64,000 nt of DNA from Thalassospira sp. HF15 (GCF_011806525.1 NZ_JAAVKI010000004.1:248001-312000); one strand, 5' to 3'; counted from the stretch's first letter, positions 51,979-63,428 are shown. Numbers and translations are program-made. The notes: a model not told the origin generated them from the letters alone.

Positions 51979-52995
51979 TTAGAACGGATCTTCGAACTTG
52001 CGAGCAAGTTCTTCGATGTTTTCCGGCGGCCAACCGCCGACTTCCATACCGAGATGCAGACCCATCTGAGCCAGAACATCCTTGATTTCGTTCAGCGACT
52101 TACGGCCGAAGTTCGGCGTACGGAGCATTTCTGCTTCGGTCTTCTGAACAAGATCACCGATATAGATGATGTTGTCGTTCTTCAGGCAGTTTGCCGAACG
52201 GACCGACAGTTCAAGCTCGTCAACCTTACGCAGAAGGTTACGGTTGAACGGCAGTTCGTCTTCTTTCTTCTCTTCGACAACCGCTTCCGGCTCTTCGAAG
52301 TTGACGAACAGCGACAGCTGGTCCTGAAGGATACGGGCCGCAAGGGCTACCGAATCTTCCGGGGTCAATGCGCCGTTGGTTTCAACGGTCAGTGACAGCT
52401 TGTCAAAGTCGGTATCCTGACCAACACGGGTGTTTTCCACCTTGTAGGCCACTTTACGGATCGGGCTGAAGATCGCATCGATCGGAATAAGACCAATCGG
52501 CGCGTCCGACGAGCTGTGCGAGCTGGCTGCAACATAGCCTTTACCGTTATCAACGGTGAATTCGATGTTGAGCGTAGCACCATCATCAAGATGGCAAAGC
52601 TCGAGATCCGGGTTAAGGATTTCGATATCCGCACCGGTTTCGATCTGACCTGCGGTGACGGCACCAGGGCCGGTCGCCTTCAGAGCCATTTTCTTCGGAC
52701 CTTCAGCATGCATACGCACGCCCATGGTCTTGATGTTCAGGATGATGTCGGTGACATCTTCACGCACACCCGGGATCGACGAAAATTCGTGCAATACACC
52801 GTCGATCTGGATCGCAGTAACTGCCGAACCCTGGAGCGACGACAGCAGAATGCGACGCAGCGCGTTACCCAGGGTCTGACCAAAACCGCGCTCCAGCGGT
52901 TCTGCCACGATCGTACCAATACGGCTGGCATCAGTACCCGGAGTAACATCAAGCTTCGTCGGCTTAATCAGTTCCTGCCAGTTCTTTTGAATCAC
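51979..52995 (-). CDS. rpoA: RNA polymerase alpha subunit
   Basis: A 338-residue alpha subunit with N-terminal dimerisation domain ([22 protein letters not shown]) and C-terminal DNA/activator-binding domain ([40 protein letters not shown]). GTG 52995 with AAGGTGG upstream gives the usual alphaproteobacterial start [12 protein letters not shown]; another GTG three codons upstream is less likely. It lies between rpsK and rplQ. Confidence 0.96.
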   Translation of the reverse strand: MIQKNWQELIKPTKLDVTPGTDASRIGTIVAEPLERGFGQTLGNALRRILLSSLQGSAVTAIQIDGVLHEFSSIPGVREDVTDIILNIKTMGVRMHAEGPKKMALKATGPGAVTAGQIETGADIEILNPDLELCHLDDGATLNIEFTVDNGKGYVAASSHSSSDAPIGLIPIDAIFSPIRKVAYKVENTRVGQDTDFDKLSLTVETNGALTPEDSVALAARILQDQLSLFVNFEEPEAVVEEKKEDELPFNRNLLRKVDELELSVRSANCLKNDNIIYIGDLVQKTEAEMLRTPNFGRKSLNEIKDVLAQMGLHLGMEVGGWPPENIEELARKFEDPF

Positions 52996-53118
52996 GAGAC
53001 CCACCTTCGCAACTGGAGCCTATGGAAAGGAGGGCAAATAAATTGCCCCCACGAGAAACGCGAAGAGGCCCGGTCATCCCGGGCCCAAACGCGGGGTCGT
53101 CCGCAAGGATCGACGCGA

Positions 53119-53511
53119 TTAGACGCGACGACGTTTACGCGGACGGCAACCGTTATGCGGAATCGGCGTTACGTCTTTGATCGACGTAATGGTGAAACCG
53201 ACAGCCTGAAGCGCACGCAGTGCAGATTCACGTCCCGAACCCGGGCCTTTAACCTGTACTTCGAGGGTTTTCATACCGTGTTCAGCAGCTTTTTTACCTG
53301 CGTCTTCGGCAGCCATCTGTGCAGCATACGGAGTCGATTTACGCGAACCGCGGAAACCCATACCACCAGCGGTCGACCAGGAAATGGTATTTCCCTGAAC
53401 GTCGGTGATGGTGATCATGGTGTTGTTGAAGGTCGCGTTTACGTGCGCGATACCGTTCGTAATGTTCTTGCGCTCGCGGCGACGCACGCGAGTCTGAGGA
53501 GTCTTCGCCAT
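53119..53511 (-). CDS. rpsK: 30S ribosomal protein S11
   Basis: A 130-residue S11 with the conserved [19 protein letters not shown]-terminal core and the [11 protein letters not shown]-terminus. It forms part of the 30S platform and lies next to S7 and S18. It follows rpsM by 15 bases. No rpsD lies between rpsK and rpoA, as is usual in Alphaproteobacteria. Confidence 0.97.
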   Translation of the reverse strand: MAKTPQTRVRRRERKNITNGIAHVNATFNNTMITITDVQGNTISWSTAGGMGFRGSRKSTPYAAQMAAEDAGKKAAEHGMKTLEVQVKGPGSGRESALRALQAVGFTITSIKDVTPIPHNGCRPRKRRRV

Positions 53512-53526
53512 TGTCGTTCCCCTACC

Positions 53527-53895
53527 TTACTTCTTCTTGCCAGCAATCGGCTTAGCCGGGCCCTTACGGGTGCGAGCGTTGGTGTGGGTACGCTGACCGC
53601 GTACCGGGAGACCGCGACGATGACGCAGGCCGCGATAGCTGCCCAGGTCCATCAGACGTTTAATGTTCATTGCGGTTTCACGACGGAGGTCGCCTTCGAC
53701 GGTGTAATCAGCGTCGATAACTTCACGAACCTTGAGAACCTGGTCATCAGAGAGCTGATGAACGCGGGTTGCGGATTCGATTCCGACCTTTGCGCAAATT
53801 TCTTTAGCTTTCGCCGGGCCAATGCCGGTGATGTAGGTAAGCGCAATCACGACACGCTTCGCGGTCGGGATGTTTACGCCAGCAATACGAGCCAC
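53527..53895 (-). CDS. rpsM: 30S ribosomal protein S13
   Basis: A 122-residue S13 beginning [22 protein letters not shown], with the basic [16 protein letters not shown] tail that contacts tRNA at the P site. The start is ATG 53895 after an AGGAG. It is preceded by adk with a gap of about 120 bases; rpmJ and infA are not found in the cluster. Confidence 0.97.
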   Translation of the reverse strand: MARIAGVNIPTAKRVVIALTYITGIGPAKAKEICAKVGIESATRVHQLSDDQVLKVREVIDADYTVEGDLRRETAMNIKRLMDLGSYRGLRHRRGLPVRGQRTHTNARTRKGPAKPIAGKKK

Positions 53896-54014
53896 TATGT
53901 GAACTCCTGTTTCCTGTTAACAAACCCAAGGGCAGATCCGGTAGGGTAGGACGCTGCAAAAGCGGGCCAGCATTACTGCCAACCCGCCAGCAAAAAAACG
54001 CCCTGCCCGGGAAA

Positions 54015-54659
54015 TTACCCCAGGATGGCTTCAATCTCGCGCGTAACTTCGTCGATTTCGGCCATCCCGTCAACTGTTTTCAGCTTACCGACCTTTTCAT
54101 AGTAAGGAATGATCGGTGCTGTCTGCTTGTGATAAGCTTCCAGTCGCGATGTGACCGTCTCGGCGGTATCGTCCGCACGGCGTTTAAATTCGGTGCTGCC
54201 ACATACGTCACAGACACCTTCCTTGGCAGGTTTCTGGAACTCGTCGTGATAGCCCTGCCCGCATTTCGCGCAGGTATAGCGGCCAACCACACGGGCGACC
54301 AGTGCTGCATCGTCAACACGCAGTTCAATCACGTAATCAAGTGCCAGTCCCTTGGATTCCAGCATGACGTCCAGGGCTTCTGCCTGGGCCGTCGTGCGCG
54401 GGAACCCGTCCAAAATGAAACCACCCTTGGTATCATCCTGGTCAAGTCGTTCAGAAATCAGACCGATCATGAGATCGTCAGATACGAGCTGGCCCGCATC
54501 CATGACTTCCTTTGCCTTCTGCCCAAGTTCCGTACCGGCAGCAACCGCTGCACGGAGCATGTCGCCCGTCGAGAGCTGGATCATGCCGCGTCCGGTTTCG
54601 AGACGCTTGGCCTGGGTACCTTTCCCTGCGCCGGGAGGGCCAAGAAGGATAATGTTCAT
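54015..54659 (-). CDS. adk: Adenylate kinase
   Basis: This 214-residue enzyme interconverts ATP and AMP with two ADP. The P-loop is GPPGAGKGTQ at residues 7-16, and the NMP site FILDGFPRTTAQA is near residue 82. The lid domain has a four-cysteine zinc site (CAKC near residue 130, CDVC near 150), marking the long zinc-containing form. It lies between secY and rpsM, the classical position. Confidence 0.96.
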   Translation of the reverse strand: MNIILLGPPGAGKGTQAKRLETGRGMIQLSTGDMLRAAVAAGTELGQKAKEVMDAGQLVSDDLMIGLISERLDQDDTKGGFILDGFPRTTAQAEALDVMLESKGLALDYVIELRVDDAALVARVVGRYTCAKCGQGYHDEFQKPAKEGVCDVCGSTEFKRRADDTAETVTSRLEAYHKQTAPIIPYYEKVGKLKTVDGMAEIDEVTREIEAILG

Positions 54660-54689
54660 CGTCTTCCCCCTGAATGCGGTGGTCGCTTG

Positions 54690-56036
54690 TTAACGGCGGC
54701 GACCACGCAGTTTGGATTTCTTGATCAGGCCTTCATACTGGTGCGCCAGCATATGTGACTGAACCTGTGCCACTGTATCCATGGTTACCGTGACAACGAT
54801 CAGGAGGCTAGTCCCACCAAAGTAGAAGGGAACCGACCATTCCGCGATCAGCAGTTCCGGCAGGATACAGACAAATGCGAGATAAGCTGCACCGATAACC
54901 GTCAGACGGGTCAGAATGAAATCCAGATAATTCGCGGTATTTTTACCCGGACGGATGCCCGGAATAAAGCCACCATGTTTCTTCAGGTTGTCTGCCGTAT
55001 CTTCCGGGTTGAAAACAACCGCGGTGTAGAAGAAGGCAAAGAAGACGATCAAACCGATATAGAGCGCAATATACAGCGGCTGGCCACGACCGAGCAATGC
55101 GGTCGCAGTGGTCAACCATGCCGGCGCATCAACACCGGTGGTAAACTGCGCAACCGACAGCGGCATTAGCAGCAGCGAGCTTGCAAAGATCGGCGGAATA
55201 ACACCGGCAGTGTTGATCTTGAGCGGCAGGTGCGAGCTCTGACCTTCCATGACCTTCATGCCGACCTGGCGTTTCGGGTACTGGATCAGAACGCGGCGCT
55301 GCGCACGTTCAACAAAGACGATGAAGGCAATAACCGCAATCGCCAGAACGATGATGGCAACGATAACCAGTGCAGAGATCGCACCGGTACGACCCAGTTC
55401 AAGGGTCCCTGCAATCGCGCTTGGCAAGCCGGCGACAATACCGGCAAAGATGATCAGCGAAATACCGTTACCGATGCCACGCTGGGTGATCTGCTCACCA
55501 AGCCACATCAGGAACATCGTGCCACCAACCAAGGTGATCACCGCGGTAATGCGGAAGAACATGCCCGGATCCGGAACAGCTGCACCGGTTGAACCGGTCA
55601 TGCTTTCAAGACCAACGGCAATGCCCCACGCCTGCACCGTTGCAATCAACACCGTCAGATAGCGGGTATATTGGTTAATCTTTTTACGACCCTGTTCGCC
55701 TTCTTTCTTGAGCTGCTCAAGGGTTGGCGAAACAGTCGTCATCAACTGAATAATAATCGAGGCCGAGATGTACGGCATGATATTCAGCGCAAAGATCGTC
55801 ATACGACCCAGCGCACCACCGGCGAACATGTCAAACATGCCCAGAACACCGCCCGCATTCTGACGGAAAATGTCAGCAAGAATGGACGGGTCGACACCCG
55901 GAACCGGAATATAGGTTCCAAGGCGGTAAACAATAAGCGCGCCCAAAGTGAACCAAATACGCTTTTTAAGCTCGGTTGACTTTGAAAAAGCGGACCAATT
56001 CAGGTTCGCGGCAAGCTGCTCGGCGGCCGATGCCAT
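54690..56036 (-). CDS. secY: Protein translocase subunit SecY
   Basis: A 448-residue, ten-helix core of the SecYEG channel. Conserved features include GVDPSILADIF and YTRYLTVLIATVQAWG, the cytoplasmic loop around AQRRVLIQYPKRQVG, and the RPGKNTANYLDFILTRLTVIGAAYL segment. ATG 56036, preceded by GGGAGATGAG, is the start; five extra upstream codons in the frame are ignored. It lies between rplO and adk. Confidence 0.96.
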   Translation of the reverse strand: MASAAEQLAANLNWSAFSKSTELKKRIWFTLGALIVYRLGTYIPVPGVDPSILADIFRQNAGGVLGMFDMFAGGALGRMTIFALNIMPYISASIIIQLMTTVSPTLEQLKKEGEQGRKKINQYTRYLTVLIATVQAWGIAVGLESMTGSTGAAVPDPGMFFRITAVITLVGGTMFLMWLGEQITQRGIGNGISLIIFAGIVAGLPSAIAGTLELGRTGAISALVIVAIIVLAIAVIAFIVFVERAQRRVLIQYPKRQVGMKVMEGQSSHLPLKINTAGVIPPIFASSLLLMPLSVAQFTTGVDAPAWLTTATALLGRGQPLYIALYIGLIVFFAFFYTAVVFNPEDTADNLKKHGGFIPGIRPGKNTANYLDFILTRLTVIGAAYLAFVCILPELLIAEWSVPFYFGGTSLLIVVTVTMDTVAQVQSHMLAHQYEGLIKKSKLRGRRR

Positions 56037-56116
56037 GCACTCATCTCCCAATACACATAAACTGGAGGGTCCGGTCCCGTGTACTGGAACCGGACCCTCT
56101 CGAAGTCAATTTAGGC

Positions 56117-56602
56117 TTATTCTGCGGATTCTGCAGCAGCGACCGGAGCAAGAACCTTGACCGAGCCACCAGCTTTCTCGACAGCTTCGACAGCTGCTTT
56201 GGAAGCACCGGTGATTTCGATGTTCAGTTTCGCTTTCAGTTCGCCTTTGGCAAGAAGACGCAGACCGTCTTTCTGCGGACGGGCCAGACCTTTTTCCGCA
56301 AGAACAGCGACGGTGACATTTGCACCATCTTCAAGAACACCGTTATCAACGGCAGTCTGAAGGGTACCAAGGTTCACAACGCCGAACTGTTTCTTGAACG
56401 GGTTTTTGAAGCCGCGTTTCGGAAGACGGCGATAGACCGGCATCTGCCCGCCTTCGAAGCCATTGATGGCTACACCTGAACGGGACTTCTGACCCTTCTG
56501 ACCTGCGCCAGAAGTTTTGCCTTTGCCCGAACCGATGCCGCGACCGACGCGGGTGCGCGCCTTGCGGGCACCCGGGTTATCGGCGAGTTCGTTGAGTTTC
56601 AT
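56117..56602 (-). CDS. rplO: 50S ribosomal protein L15
   Basis: A 161-residue L15 starting [41 protein letters not shown], the glycine- and lysine-rich rRNA-binding arm. The globular C-terminal part ends with an Ala/Val-rich tail. It assembles into the 50S subunit core. It is followed by secY. Confidence 0.96.
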   Translation of the reverse strand: MKLNELADNPGARKARTRVGRGIGSGKGKTSGAGQKGQKSRSGVAINGFEGGQMPVYRRLPKRGFKNPFKKQFGVVNLGTLQTAVDNGVLEDGANVTVAVLAEKGLARPQKDGLRLLAKGELKAKLNIEITGASKAAVEAVEKAGGSVKVLAPVAAAESAE

Positions 56603-56631
56603 CGTTCAACACCTTTTCGATCTGGGGTCAA

Positions 56632-56826
56632 TCAAGCCTCGTCCACACGGACGAGGTGCTTGACCTTTGCGATCATACCGCGAACAGCCGGAGTATCTTC
56701 CAGCTCACGAGTCCGGTGCAGTTTGTTCAGGCCAAGACCCACAAGGGTCTGGCGCTGATCAGCCGGACGTCCGATCGGCGAACCCGTCTGGGTAACGCGT
56801 ACGGTCGCTTTTTTCTTAGCAGCCAT
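56632..56826 (-). CDS. rpmD: 50S ribosomal protein L30
   Basis: A 64-residue L30 with the core [44 protein letters not shown]. Single small alpha/beta domain. Six bases separate it from rpsE upstream, indicating coupling. Confidence 0.96.
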   Translation of the reverse strand: MAAKKKATVRVTQTGSPIGRPADQRQTLVGLGLNKLHRTRELEDTPAVRGMIAKVKHLVRVDEA

Positions 56827-56832
56827 ATCGAA

Positions 56833-57408
56833 TTACTCCTTTTCGAGAACGGCGGCAGCAGCCGAACCGCTATCGCGACGGGCAACGACGTCACCGACTT
56901 TCAGGCCACGCTTAGCAGCGACCTGACGCGGGGAAGCACCGTTGACCAGAGCGTCAAGGGTTGCGCGGATCACGTTGTGCGGGTTGTTCGAACCGGTGCA
57001 TTTGGACACAACGTCCTGAACGCCCATGGTTTCGAAAACCGCACGCATCGCACCGCCTGCGATGATACCGGTACCAGCCGGAGCAGAGCGAAGGACAACC
57101 TTGCCTGCACCGAAGTGGCCCTGCGTATCATGGTGAAGGGTACGGCCTTCACGCAGCGGAACGCGGATCATGTTACGTTTAGCAGCTTCGGTTGCCTTGC
57201 GAATCGCTTCCGGAACTTCACGGGCTTTACCCGTTCCGTATCCGACGCGACCGCGCTGGTCACCGACAACCACCATTGCGGAGAAAGCAAAGCGACGGCC
57301 GCCCTTAACGACTTTCGCGACGCGGTTGATACCAACCAGCTTGTCGACGAGTTCGTTTTCTTCACGGGCTTTAGGCGCCTGCTGCTGTTGATTCTGGTTA
57401 CGTGCCAT
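56833..57408 (-). CDS. rpsE: 30S ribosomal protein S5
   Basis: A 191-residue S5 with the RNA-binding segment [32 protein letters not shown] and the [27 protein letters not shown] block. Longer than the E. coli protein because of a Gln/Asn-rich N-terminus and a C-terminal extension. It supports decoding fidelity and helicase activity at the mRNA entry. Confidence 0.96.
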   Translation of the reverse strand: MARNQNQQQQAPKAREENELVDKLVGINRVAKVVKGGRRFAFSAMVVVGDQRGRVGYGTGKAREVPEAIRKATEAAKRNMIRVPLREGRTLHHDTQGHFGAGKVVLRSAPAGTGIIAGGAMRAVFETMGVQDVVSKCTGSNNPHNVIRATLDALVNGASPRQVAAKRGLKVGDVVARRDSGSAAAAVLEKE

Positions 57409-57419
57409 GGTCGTGCTCC

Positions 57420-57773
57420 TTAGAAGTCCAGACCGCCCTCACGGGCGGCATCGGCCAGAGCTTTCACCCGGCCATGGAACAGATACCCGCCACGATCGAA
57501 AACGACCGTTTTCACACCAGCTTTGACTGCGCGTTCGGCAATTGCCTTGCCGACGATTGCAGCGGCGTCGGCATTGCTGCCTTTCGCCTTCAGATCTTTC
57601 TCCATCGTCGAAGCAGCCACCAGGGTGGTGCCTTTGACGTCGTCGATGATCTGAGCATAGATGTGGGCGTTCGAACGGTGCACGCTGAGGCGCGGGCGAC
57701 CGGCCGCTTTCTGGCGGATCGCAAAACGAACGCGACGCTTGCGGCGTTCGAAAAGGCTTCTCACGTTTTTCAT
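57420..57773 (-). CDS. rplR: 50S ribosomal protein L18
   Basis: A 117-residue L18 with basic N-terminus ([14 protein letters not shown]) and the [26 protein letters not shown] ending typical of the family. It binds 5S rRNA together with L5. The gene is between rplF and rpsE. Confidence 0.96.
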   Translation of the reverse strand: MKNVRSLFERRKRRVRFAIRQKAAGRPRLSVHRSNAHIYAQIIDDVKGTTLVAASTMEKDLKAKGSNADAAAIVGKAIAERAVKAGVKTVVFDRGGYLFHGRVKALADAAREGGLDF

Positions 57774-57784
57774 CGTGCCTGTCC

Positions 57785-58321
57785 TTACTTCTTCTTGCCT
57801 TCTTTGCGCAAGATATACTCGCCTTCGTAGCGGACACCCTTGCCTTTGTAAGGCTCCGGACCGCGCCAGCCGCGTGCATTTGCAGCGAACTGACCGACGA
57901 CTTGTTTATCTGCGCCAGAAATGGCGACGAGGGTCGGCTTTTCAGCGACGACGTTAAGACCCTCAGGGATCTCCATTTCTACGTCGTGTGAGAAGCCAAG
58001 CTGCAGAACAAGTTTTTTGCCCTGAACCTGTGCACGATAACCAACACCGGTGATTTCCAGCTTTTTGGTGAAACCTTCCGAGACCCCGGTGACGAGGTTC
58101 GCGATGTTTGCACGGGTGGTACCCCAAAGGGCACGTGCGCGCTTCGTATCGTTTTTCGGTTTCACGAAGATCTGGTTATCTTCCTGGGTGACTGAGATAT
58201 CAGCACTGTTCAGCGGAAGGTTAAGCTCACCGAGCTTGCCTTTTGCACTGATCTGCTGTTCGGTCAAGTTGATGGTAACGCCGTTAGGCACGACCACCGG
58301 GTTTTTTCCTACTCGCGACAT
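57785..58321 (-). CDS. rplF: 50S ribosomal protein L6
   Basis: A 178-residue L6 beginning [15 protein letters not shown], with the two homologous alpha/beta halves and the C-terminal signature [19 protein letters not shown]. It lies near the sarcin-ricin loop region in the 50S subunit. Confidence 0.97.
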   Translation of the reverse strand: MSRVGKNPVVVPNGVTINLTEQQISAKGKLGELNLPLNSADISVTQEDNQIFVKPKNDTKRARALWGTTRANIANLVTGVSEGFTKKLEITGVGYRAQVQGKKLVLQLGFSHDVEMEIPEGLNVVAEKPTLVAISGADKQVVGQFAANARGWRGPEPYKGKGVRYEGEYILRKEGKKK

Positions 58322-58333
58322 CGTTGGCCCTCC

Positions 58334-58732
58334 TTAGAATACCTTGCAGAGGATTTCGCCGCCGACATTCTGCTCGCGAGCCTCCTGATCCGAAAGAACC
58401 CCTCGCGGAGTGGACAGGACTGCGATGCCCAGACCGTTATATACCTTCGGAAGATCTTTGATCTTCGAGTATACACGACGACCCGGGGTCGAGACGCGGT
58501 CGATCTGCTTGATCACGGCATCGCCCTCAAAATATTTGAGTTCGATGGTGATTTCGCTGACGCCCTTGCGAATTTCATTAATGTTATAACCGCGGATATA
58601 ACCTTCGCGCTGGAGAACATCCAACACACCGGTACGCAGTTTCGAAGCCGGCGAAACGACGCTGGATTTACCAACGCGCTGGCCGTTACGGATACGCGTG
58701 AGCATATCACCGACTGGATCAGTCATCGACAT
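58334..58732 (-). CDS. rpsH: 30S ribosomal protein S8
   Basis: A 132-residue S8 with [16 protein letters not shown] near the start and the C-terminal [21 protein letters not shown] signature. A GGAGG site precedes ATG 58732; a second ATG two codons in is possible. S8 binds the central domain of 16S rRNA and in E. coli represses spc operon translation. Confidence 0.96.
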   Translation of the reverse strand: MSMTDPVGDMLTRIRNGQRVGKSSVVSPASKLRTGVLDVLQREGYIRGYNINEIRKGVSEITIELKYFEGDAVIKQIDRVSTPGRRVYSKIKDLPKVYNGLGIAVLSTPRGVLSDQEAREQNVGGEILCKVF

Positions 58733-58744
58733 GTGATGTCCTCC

Positions 58745-59050
58745 TTACCAGCTCGACTTCACCATGCCCGGGATCTGACCACGTGAAGCAAGTTCACGAA
58801 GGGCGATACGGGACAGGCGGAATTTGCGATAGACACCACGCGGACGACCGGATACCTGGCAGCGAATACGCTGACGGATACGAGCCGAGTTACGCGGCAG
58901 CTGGGCGAGTTTCATCACAGCAACGATACGATCCTCAGGGGTCGTCTCGCGATTTGCGATAACCGCTTTAAGGGCGGCACGCTTGGCAGCATATTTTTTT
59001 GCCAGGCGTTCACGTTTGAGTTCACGCTCTACAGCGCTTTTCTTGGCCAT
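58745..59050 (-). CDS. rpsN: 30S ribosomal protein S14
   Basis: A 101-residue S14 of the long, zinc-free type: the core [26 protein letters not shown] is present, but the CxxC pairs of zinc-binding S14 are absent. ATG 59050 follows CGGAGG; the frame upstream overlaps rplE and is not used. Confidence 0.96.
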   Translation of the reverse strand: MAKKSAVERELKRERLAKKYAAKRAALKAVIANRETTPEDRIVAVMKLAQLPRNSARIRQRIRCQVSGRPRGVYRKFRLSRIALRELASRGQIPGMVKSSW

Positions 59051-59063
59051 GGGCCAACCTCCG

Positions 59064-59603
59064 TTAGTTTCCGAACGGAAGATCAAAACCCTTAAGAAGG
59101 GCAAGAGCTTCATCGTCGGACTTAGCCGTGGTACAAATGATGATATCCATCCCGCGAACAGAGTCGACTTTGTCGTACTCTACCTCAGGAAAGACGAACT
59201 GTTCTTTCAAGCCCATGGCAAAGTTGCCACGACCATCGAAAGATTTTTTGTTCAGGCCGCGGAAGTCACGAACGCGCGGAAGCGCGATGGTGACCAAGCG
59301 GTCCAGGAACTCAAACATACGGTCGCGACGCAGGGTCACTTTACAACCGATGTTCATACCTTCACGCAGCTTGAAAGCCGCAACCGACTTTTTCGCTTTG
59401 GTGAAGACAGGCTTCTGACCGGTGATGGCAGCGAGATCCGCAGCCGCACCTTCCAGCTTTTTACGATCCTGGGTGGCGTCGCCGACACCCATGTTGATCA
59501 CGATTTTTTCGAGGCGCGGAATCTCCATGGTGTTCTCGTAGGAGAACTCCTTCTGGAGTGCGTCACGCACCACTTCTTTGTAATGTTCGCGCAGGCGCGT
59601 CAT
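59064..59603 (-). CDS. rplE: 50S ribosomal protein L5
   Basis: A 179-residue L5 with [11 protein letters not shown], the [31 protein letters not shown] block and the [28 protein letters not shown] ending. It binds 5S rRNA and helps attach it to the 50S subunit. Length is normal. Confidence 0.97.
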   Translation of the reverse strand: MTRLREHYKEVVRDALQKEFSYENTMEIPRLEKIVINMGVGDATQDRKKLEGAAADLAAITGQKPVFTKAKKSVAAFKLREGMNIGCKVTLRRDRMFEFLDRLVTIALPRVRDFRGLNKKSFDGRGNFAMGLKEQFVFPEVEYDKVDSVRGMDIIICTTAKSDDEALALLKGFDLPFGN

Positions 59604-59614
59604 TTTTCCGTCCC

Positions 59615-59932
59615 TCAGTTGTCGATGACTTCGCCGCTGAGCTTCGCTACGCGAACCTTGCGACCATCATCGAGGGTCTTGAAACCGACGCGGGTCGGCT
59701 TGTTTTCTTTCGGGTCAACAATCGCGACGTTGGAAACAGCAATCTTTGCTTCCTTTTCGACGATGCCACCAGCATCAGCACCGGTCGGGCGCTGGTGACG
59801 TTTCACCAGGTTGATGCCCGAAACCAGAACCTTGTTCTCGGTCGGGAAAGCGGCGAGAACTTCGCCGGTTTTCCCTTTGTCTTTACCCGTCAGAACAACG
59901 ACGCGATCGCCCTTTTTAATCTTGGCAGCCAT
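59615..59932 (-). CDS. rplX: 50S ribosomal protein L24
   Basis: A 105-residue L24 with the KOW motif [23 protein letters not shown] at the N-terminus and the NLVKRHQRP block. It starts assembly of the 50S subunit. Its start codon overlaps the rplN stop by one base. Confidence 0.97.
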   Translation of the reverse strand: MAAKIKKGDRVVVLTGKDKGKTGEVLAAFPTENKVLVSGINLVKRHQRPTGADAGGIVEKEAKIAVSNVAIVDPKENKPTRVGFKTLDDGRKVRVAKLSGEVIDN

Positions 59933-60300
59933 TACAGCACCTCCGGAGCGAGCGAAATGATCTTCATGTAACCCTTCGAACGAAGTTCACGGGTTACCGG
60001 GCCAAAAATACGCGTGCCGATCGGCTCGCCGTTCGCATTAATGAGAACGGCAGCGTTACGGTCAAAGCGGATCGCCGAGCCATCGGCACGACGAATTTCC
60101 TTTGCGGTGCGAACGATGACAGCTTTGTGAACTGCACCCTTCTTAACGCGACCGCGCGGAATGGCTTCCTTGACGGAAACCACGATAACATCACCAACGT
60201 GAGCGGTTTTGCGCTTCGAGCCGCCCAGCACCTTGATGCACTGGACGCGGCGAGCGCCGCTGTTGTCGGCGACGTCCAGATTGGACTGCATCTGGATCAT
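59932..60300 (-). CDS. rplN: 50S ribosomal protein L14
   Basis: A 122-residue L14 beginning [30 protein letters not shown], followed by [20 protein letters not shown]. It sits at the subunit interface and forms a bridge to 16S rRNA. It opens the spc part of the cluster, 34 bases after rpsQ. Confidence 0.97.
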   Translation of the reverse strand: MIQMQSNLDVADNSGARRVQCIKVLGGSKRKTAHVGDVIVVSVKEAIPRGRVKKGAVHKAVIVRTAKEIRRADGSAIRFDRNAAVLINANGEPIGTRIFGPVTRELRSKGYMKIISLAPEVL

Positions 60301-60334
60301 GGGTTTACCCCTTGACTATGATTGGGCTGAGGAC

Positions 60335-60568
60335 TCACTCCTCGACCACTACTTCCCAAGACTTCAACTTCGAGATCGGTTTGCATTCGCGAATGCGAAC
60401 AACGTCACCCGTTTTGAAGCGGTTCTCTTCATCGTGCGCGTGGAATTTCTTCGACTTACGCACGTACTTTTTATACAGCGGGTGCATGACCTGGCGCTCC
60501 ACTCGGACCACCACGGTCTTGTCGTTTTTGGTCGAAACGACTGTCCCCTGCAATACACGCCTCGGCAT
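60335..60568 (-). CDS. rpsQ: 30S ribosomal protein S17
   Basis: A 77-residue S17 with the OB-fold pattern [47 protein letters not shown]. Primary 16S rRNA-binding protein. Last gene of the S10 operon part. Confidence 0.97.
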   Translation of the reverse strand: MPRRVLQGTVVSTKNDKTVVVRVERQVMHPLYKKYVRKSKKFHAHDEENRFKTGDVVRIRECKPISKLKSWEVVVEE

Positions 60569-60594
60569 GTGTGTATACTCCTCTGCGTGTCCAG

Positions 60595-60795
60595 TTAGGC
60601 CGCGGTTGCACCCTTCTCGTTACCGAGAAGGGTTTTAATGCGGGCAATATCACGACGGACCTGGCGGACCCGCGCAGTGTTCTCGAACTGCCCGGAAGCC
60701 TGCTGGAATCGCATGTTGAACGATTCCTTACGCAGGTCCAGAAGCAGCTGCTTCAGTTCGTCAGCGCTTTTAGCGCGGAGATCAGCAATTTTCAT
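60595..60795 (-). CDS. rpmC: 50S ribosomal protein L29
   Basis: A 66-residue helical L29: [58 protein letters not shown] 60795, with GGGGAG nine bases upstream, is preferred to the GTG one codon earlier. It lies at the exit tunnel, where trigger factor and SRP dock. Confidence 0.96.
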   Translation of the reverse strand: MKIADLRAKSADELKQLLLDLRKESFNMRFQQASGQFENTARVRQVRRDIARIKTLLGNEKGATAA

Positions 60796-60801
60796 CACTA
60801 A

Positions 60802-61221
60802 TTACTCCCCTTCACCAAGACGGGTGACAAACTTGGTCTTGATCGGCAATTTTGCCGACGCCAGCTCGAAAGCACGGCGTGCAAGATCCAACGGAACACC
60901 GTCGAGTTCAAACATGATCCGACCCGGTTTAACGCGTGCCGCCCAATATTCAGGCGAGCCTTTACCTTTACCCTGACGGACTTCGGCAGGCTTCTGCGAG
61001 ACCGGGAGATCCGGGAAAACGCGAATCCACACACGACCTTGACGGCGGATGTGGCGGGTGATCGCACGGCGTGCCGCTTCGATCTGACGCGCCGTTATAC
61101 GCTCAGGCTCCAAGGCTTTCAAGCCATAAGCGCCGAAATTAAGATCCGTGCCACCCTTGGCTTCACCTTTAAGGCGGCCTTTGTGGGCTTTACGGAACTT
61201 TGTACGTTTCGGAGAAAGCAT
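60802..61221 (-). CDS. rplP: 50S ribosomal protein L16
   Basis: A 139-residue L16 starting [16 protein letters not shown]. The [43 protein letters not shown] region, including the RQGKGKG segment near the A site, is normal. Six bases separate it from rpmC. Confidence 0.97.
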   Translation of the reverse strand: MLSPKRTKFRKAHKGRLKGEAKGGTDLNFGAYGLKALEPERITARQIEAARRAITRHIRRQGRVWIRVFPDLPVSQKPAEVRQGKGKGSPEYWAARVKPGRIMFELDGVPLDLARRAFELASAKLPIKTKFVTRLGEGE

Positions 61222-61233
61222 ATCTGGATCTCC

Positions 61234-61920
61234 TTACTTACGACCAGAACCAGCCGACTCGAGCGCTTTACGCTCAGAAGCCAACGGATCATGTGCCATG
61301 ATTTCGCCCTTGAAGATCCAGACCTTCAGACCGCAAACACCGTAAGTGGTGTGTGCTTCCGAAGTGCCATAATCAACGTCCGCACGCAGGGTATGCAGCG
61401 GAACGCGACCTTCACGGTACCATTCGGTACGAGCGATTTCAGCGCCACCAAGACGACCAGCAGCATTGATACGAATGCCACCGGCACCGAGACGCATTGC
61501 GTTCTGAACCGAGCGCTTCATAGCGCGACGGAACGAAACACGGCGCTCAAGCTGCTGGGCGATGTTGTCAGCGACCAGCTTGGCATCAAGTTCCGGCTTG
61601 CGGATCTCGATGATGTTAACCTGCACTTCGGCATTCGCCAGTTTCTGCAGATCATTCTTGAGCTTCTCGATGTCCTGGCCTTTCTTCCCGATCACAACGC
61701 CCGGACGAGCGGTGTGGATCGAGATGCGGGCTTTCTTCGCCGGACGTTCGATAATCACCTTCGAAACACCAGCCTGCTTGAGGCGGTCGAAGATGAAATT
61801 GCGGATCGCGAGATCTTCGTGAAGAAGACCAGCGAAATCGGACTTGTTGGCGTACCAGCGGGAATCCCAGGTACGGTTAATGCCAACGCGCAGACCGATC
61901 GGATTGATTTTCTGACCCAT
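61234..61920 (-). CDS. rpsC: 30S ribosomal protein S3
   Basis: A 228-residue S3 with N-terminal [16 protein letters not shown], a KH RNA-binding domain ([21 protein letters not shown]) and the C-terminal [23 protein letters not shown] block. It lines the mRNA entry channel. Overlaps the rplV stop by three bases. Confidence 0.97.
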   Translation of the reverse strand: MGQKINPIGLRVGINRTWDSRWYANKSDFAGLLHEDLAIRNFIFDRLKQAGVSKVIIERPAKKARISIHTARPGVVIGKKGQDIEKLKNDLQKLANAEVQVNIIEIRKPELDAKLVADNIAQQLERRVSFRRAMKRSVQNAMRLGAGGIRINAAGRLGGAEIARTEWYREGRVPLHTLRADVDYGTSEAHTTYGVCGLKVWIFKGEIMAHDPLASERKALESAGSGRK

Positions 61921-62300
61921 TACTCGGCCTCCTCACGTTCGCAAACGACGATGCGCATGTTGGAGAACGGCTTCAGAATTTTACCAACACGACCGCGTGC
62001 ACGGGCGCGCCAGCGCTTCATTACGAAGGCCTTACCAACAGATGCCTCTTTAACGTAGAGACGGTCAACATCGAGCTGATGGTTGTTTTCGGCATTAGCA
62101 ATTGCCGATTCCAGCAGCTTTTTGACGTCCTGCGAAATACGTTTATTGGAGAAGGTCAGCTCTGCCAAAGCAGCTTCTGCCTTCATTCCACGAATCGACT
62201 CGGCGACGAGGTTGAGCTTACGCGGGGAAATGCGTACTGCCCGGAGCGAAGCCGCAGCCTCGTTATCCGCCAGCCGACGGATGTCAGCTTTCTTACCCAT
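61920..62300 (-). CDS. rplV: 50S ribosomal protein L22
   Basis: A 126-residue L22 with [16 protein letters not shown], the hairpin segment that reaches into the exit tunnel ([37 protein letters not shown]) and the usual length. It is located between rpsS and rpsC. Confidence 0.97.
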   Translation of the reverse strand: MGKKADIRRLADNEAAASLRAVRISPRKLNLVAESIRGMKAEAALAELTFSNKRISQDVKKLLESAIANAENNHQLDVDRLYVKEASVGKAFVMKRWRARARGRVGKILKPFSNMRIVVCEREEAE

Positions 62301-62302
62301 CG

Positions 62303-62581
62303 TTACTTCCTCTTCGCCTTTTTGTCGGCCGCGTGACCATAGTAGGTACGGGTCGGCGAGAATTCACCGAACTTGTGACCAATCATGTCTTCGGTCACCA
62401 GCACCGGCAGGAATTTCTGGCCATTGTAAACCCCAAAGGTGAGGCCTACGAATTGCGGCAAAATCGTCGAGCGCCGCGACCAGGTCTTAATTACCTCATT
62501 CCGGCCTGAGGCACGGACAGTATCGGCTTTCTTAAGAAGGTATCCGTCAACAAACGGACCCTTCCAAACGGAACGCGCCAT
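62303..62581 (-). CDS. rpsS: 30S ribosomal protein S19
   Basis: A 92-residue S19: [20 protein letters not shown], with [47 protein letters not shown]. It forms the head of the 30S subunit with S13. Confidence 0.97.
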   Translation of the reverse strand: MARSVWKGPFVDGYLLKKADTVRASGRNEVIKTWSRRSTILPQFVGLTFGVYNGQKFLPVLVTEDMIGHKFGEFSPTRTYYGHAADKKAKRK

Positions 62582-62597
62582 AGTCTAGCCTCCTCCG

Positions 62598-63425
62598 TTA
62601 GCTCTTGTGACGACGGCGCATGATAAGCGCGTCGGTCTTTTTGTTCGAGCGGGTACGTTTGCCCTTGGTAGGCTTGCCCCACGGCGTAACCGGATGACGA
62701 CCACCCGATGTACGACCTTCACCACCACCATGCGGGTGATCGATCGGGTTCATGGCAACACCACGAACCGAAGGACGCTTGCCAAGCCAGCGATTACGGC
62801 CGGCTTTACCAAGGTTTGAGTTCTGATGGTCCGGGTTGGACACGGCACCGATGGTAGCCATGCATTCACCACGAACCAAACGTACCTCACCGGAGGACAG
62901 CTTAAGCTGGGCGTAACCCTGGTCCTTACCAACAAGCTGTACATACGAGCCTGCTGAACGTGCGACCTGACCACCTTTACCGGCTTTCAGTTCGACGTTA
63001 TGGACAATGGTACCGACCGGAATATTCTTCAGCGGTGCGGCGTTACCCGGCTTAATGTCTACACGGTCAGCGGCAACGACTTTGTCGCCGACAGCGAGAC
63101 GCTGCGGTGCGAGGATGTAGGCCAATTCGTCGTCAGAATAACGAACCAGTGCGATAAACGCAGTACGGTTCGGATCATATTCCAAACGCTCGACGGTACC
63201 GACGACATCAAACTTGGTACGTTTGAAGTCAATCATACGGTAACGACGTTTGTGACCACCACCGATACGGCGGGCGGGGATACGACCAGTATTGTTACGG
63301 CCACCTTTCTTGCGAAGACCTTCGGTCAACGCTTTGATCGGCTTGCCCTTGTGGAGATCAGAACGATCCACGAGAACCAGCTGACGGCGACCAGGAGAGG
63401 TTGGTTTAAACTTCTTCAAAGCCAT
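62598..63425 (-). CDS. rplB: 50S ribosomal protein L2
   Basis: A 275-residue L2 with [27 protein letters not shown], the [33 protein letters not shown] block and the peptidyl-transferase-proximal [25 protein letters not shown], including the conserved His. Essential for subunit association and tRNA binding. Confidence 0.98.
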   Translation of the reverse strand: MALKKFKPTSPGRRQLVLVDRSDLHKGKPIKALTEGLRKKGGRNNTGRIPARRIGGGHKRRYRMIDFKRTKFDVVGTVERLEYDPNRTAFIALVRYSDDELAYILAPQRLAVGDKVVAADRVDIKPGNAAPLKNIPVGTIVHNVELKAGKGGQVARSAGSYVQLVGKDQGYAQLKLSSGEVRLVRGECMATIGAVSNPDHQNSNLGKAGRNRWLGKRPSVRGVAMNPIDHPHGGGEGRTSGGRHPVTPWGKPTKGKRTRSNKKTDALIMRRRHKS

Positions 63426-63428
63426 GTC

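Noticed and set aside
52516..53949. Long plus-strand open frame (477 codons) across rpoA, rpsK and rpsM
   Set aside because: It is antisense to three certain ribosomal/polymerase genes, has no family features and no ribosome site; a by-product of GC-rich codon use.
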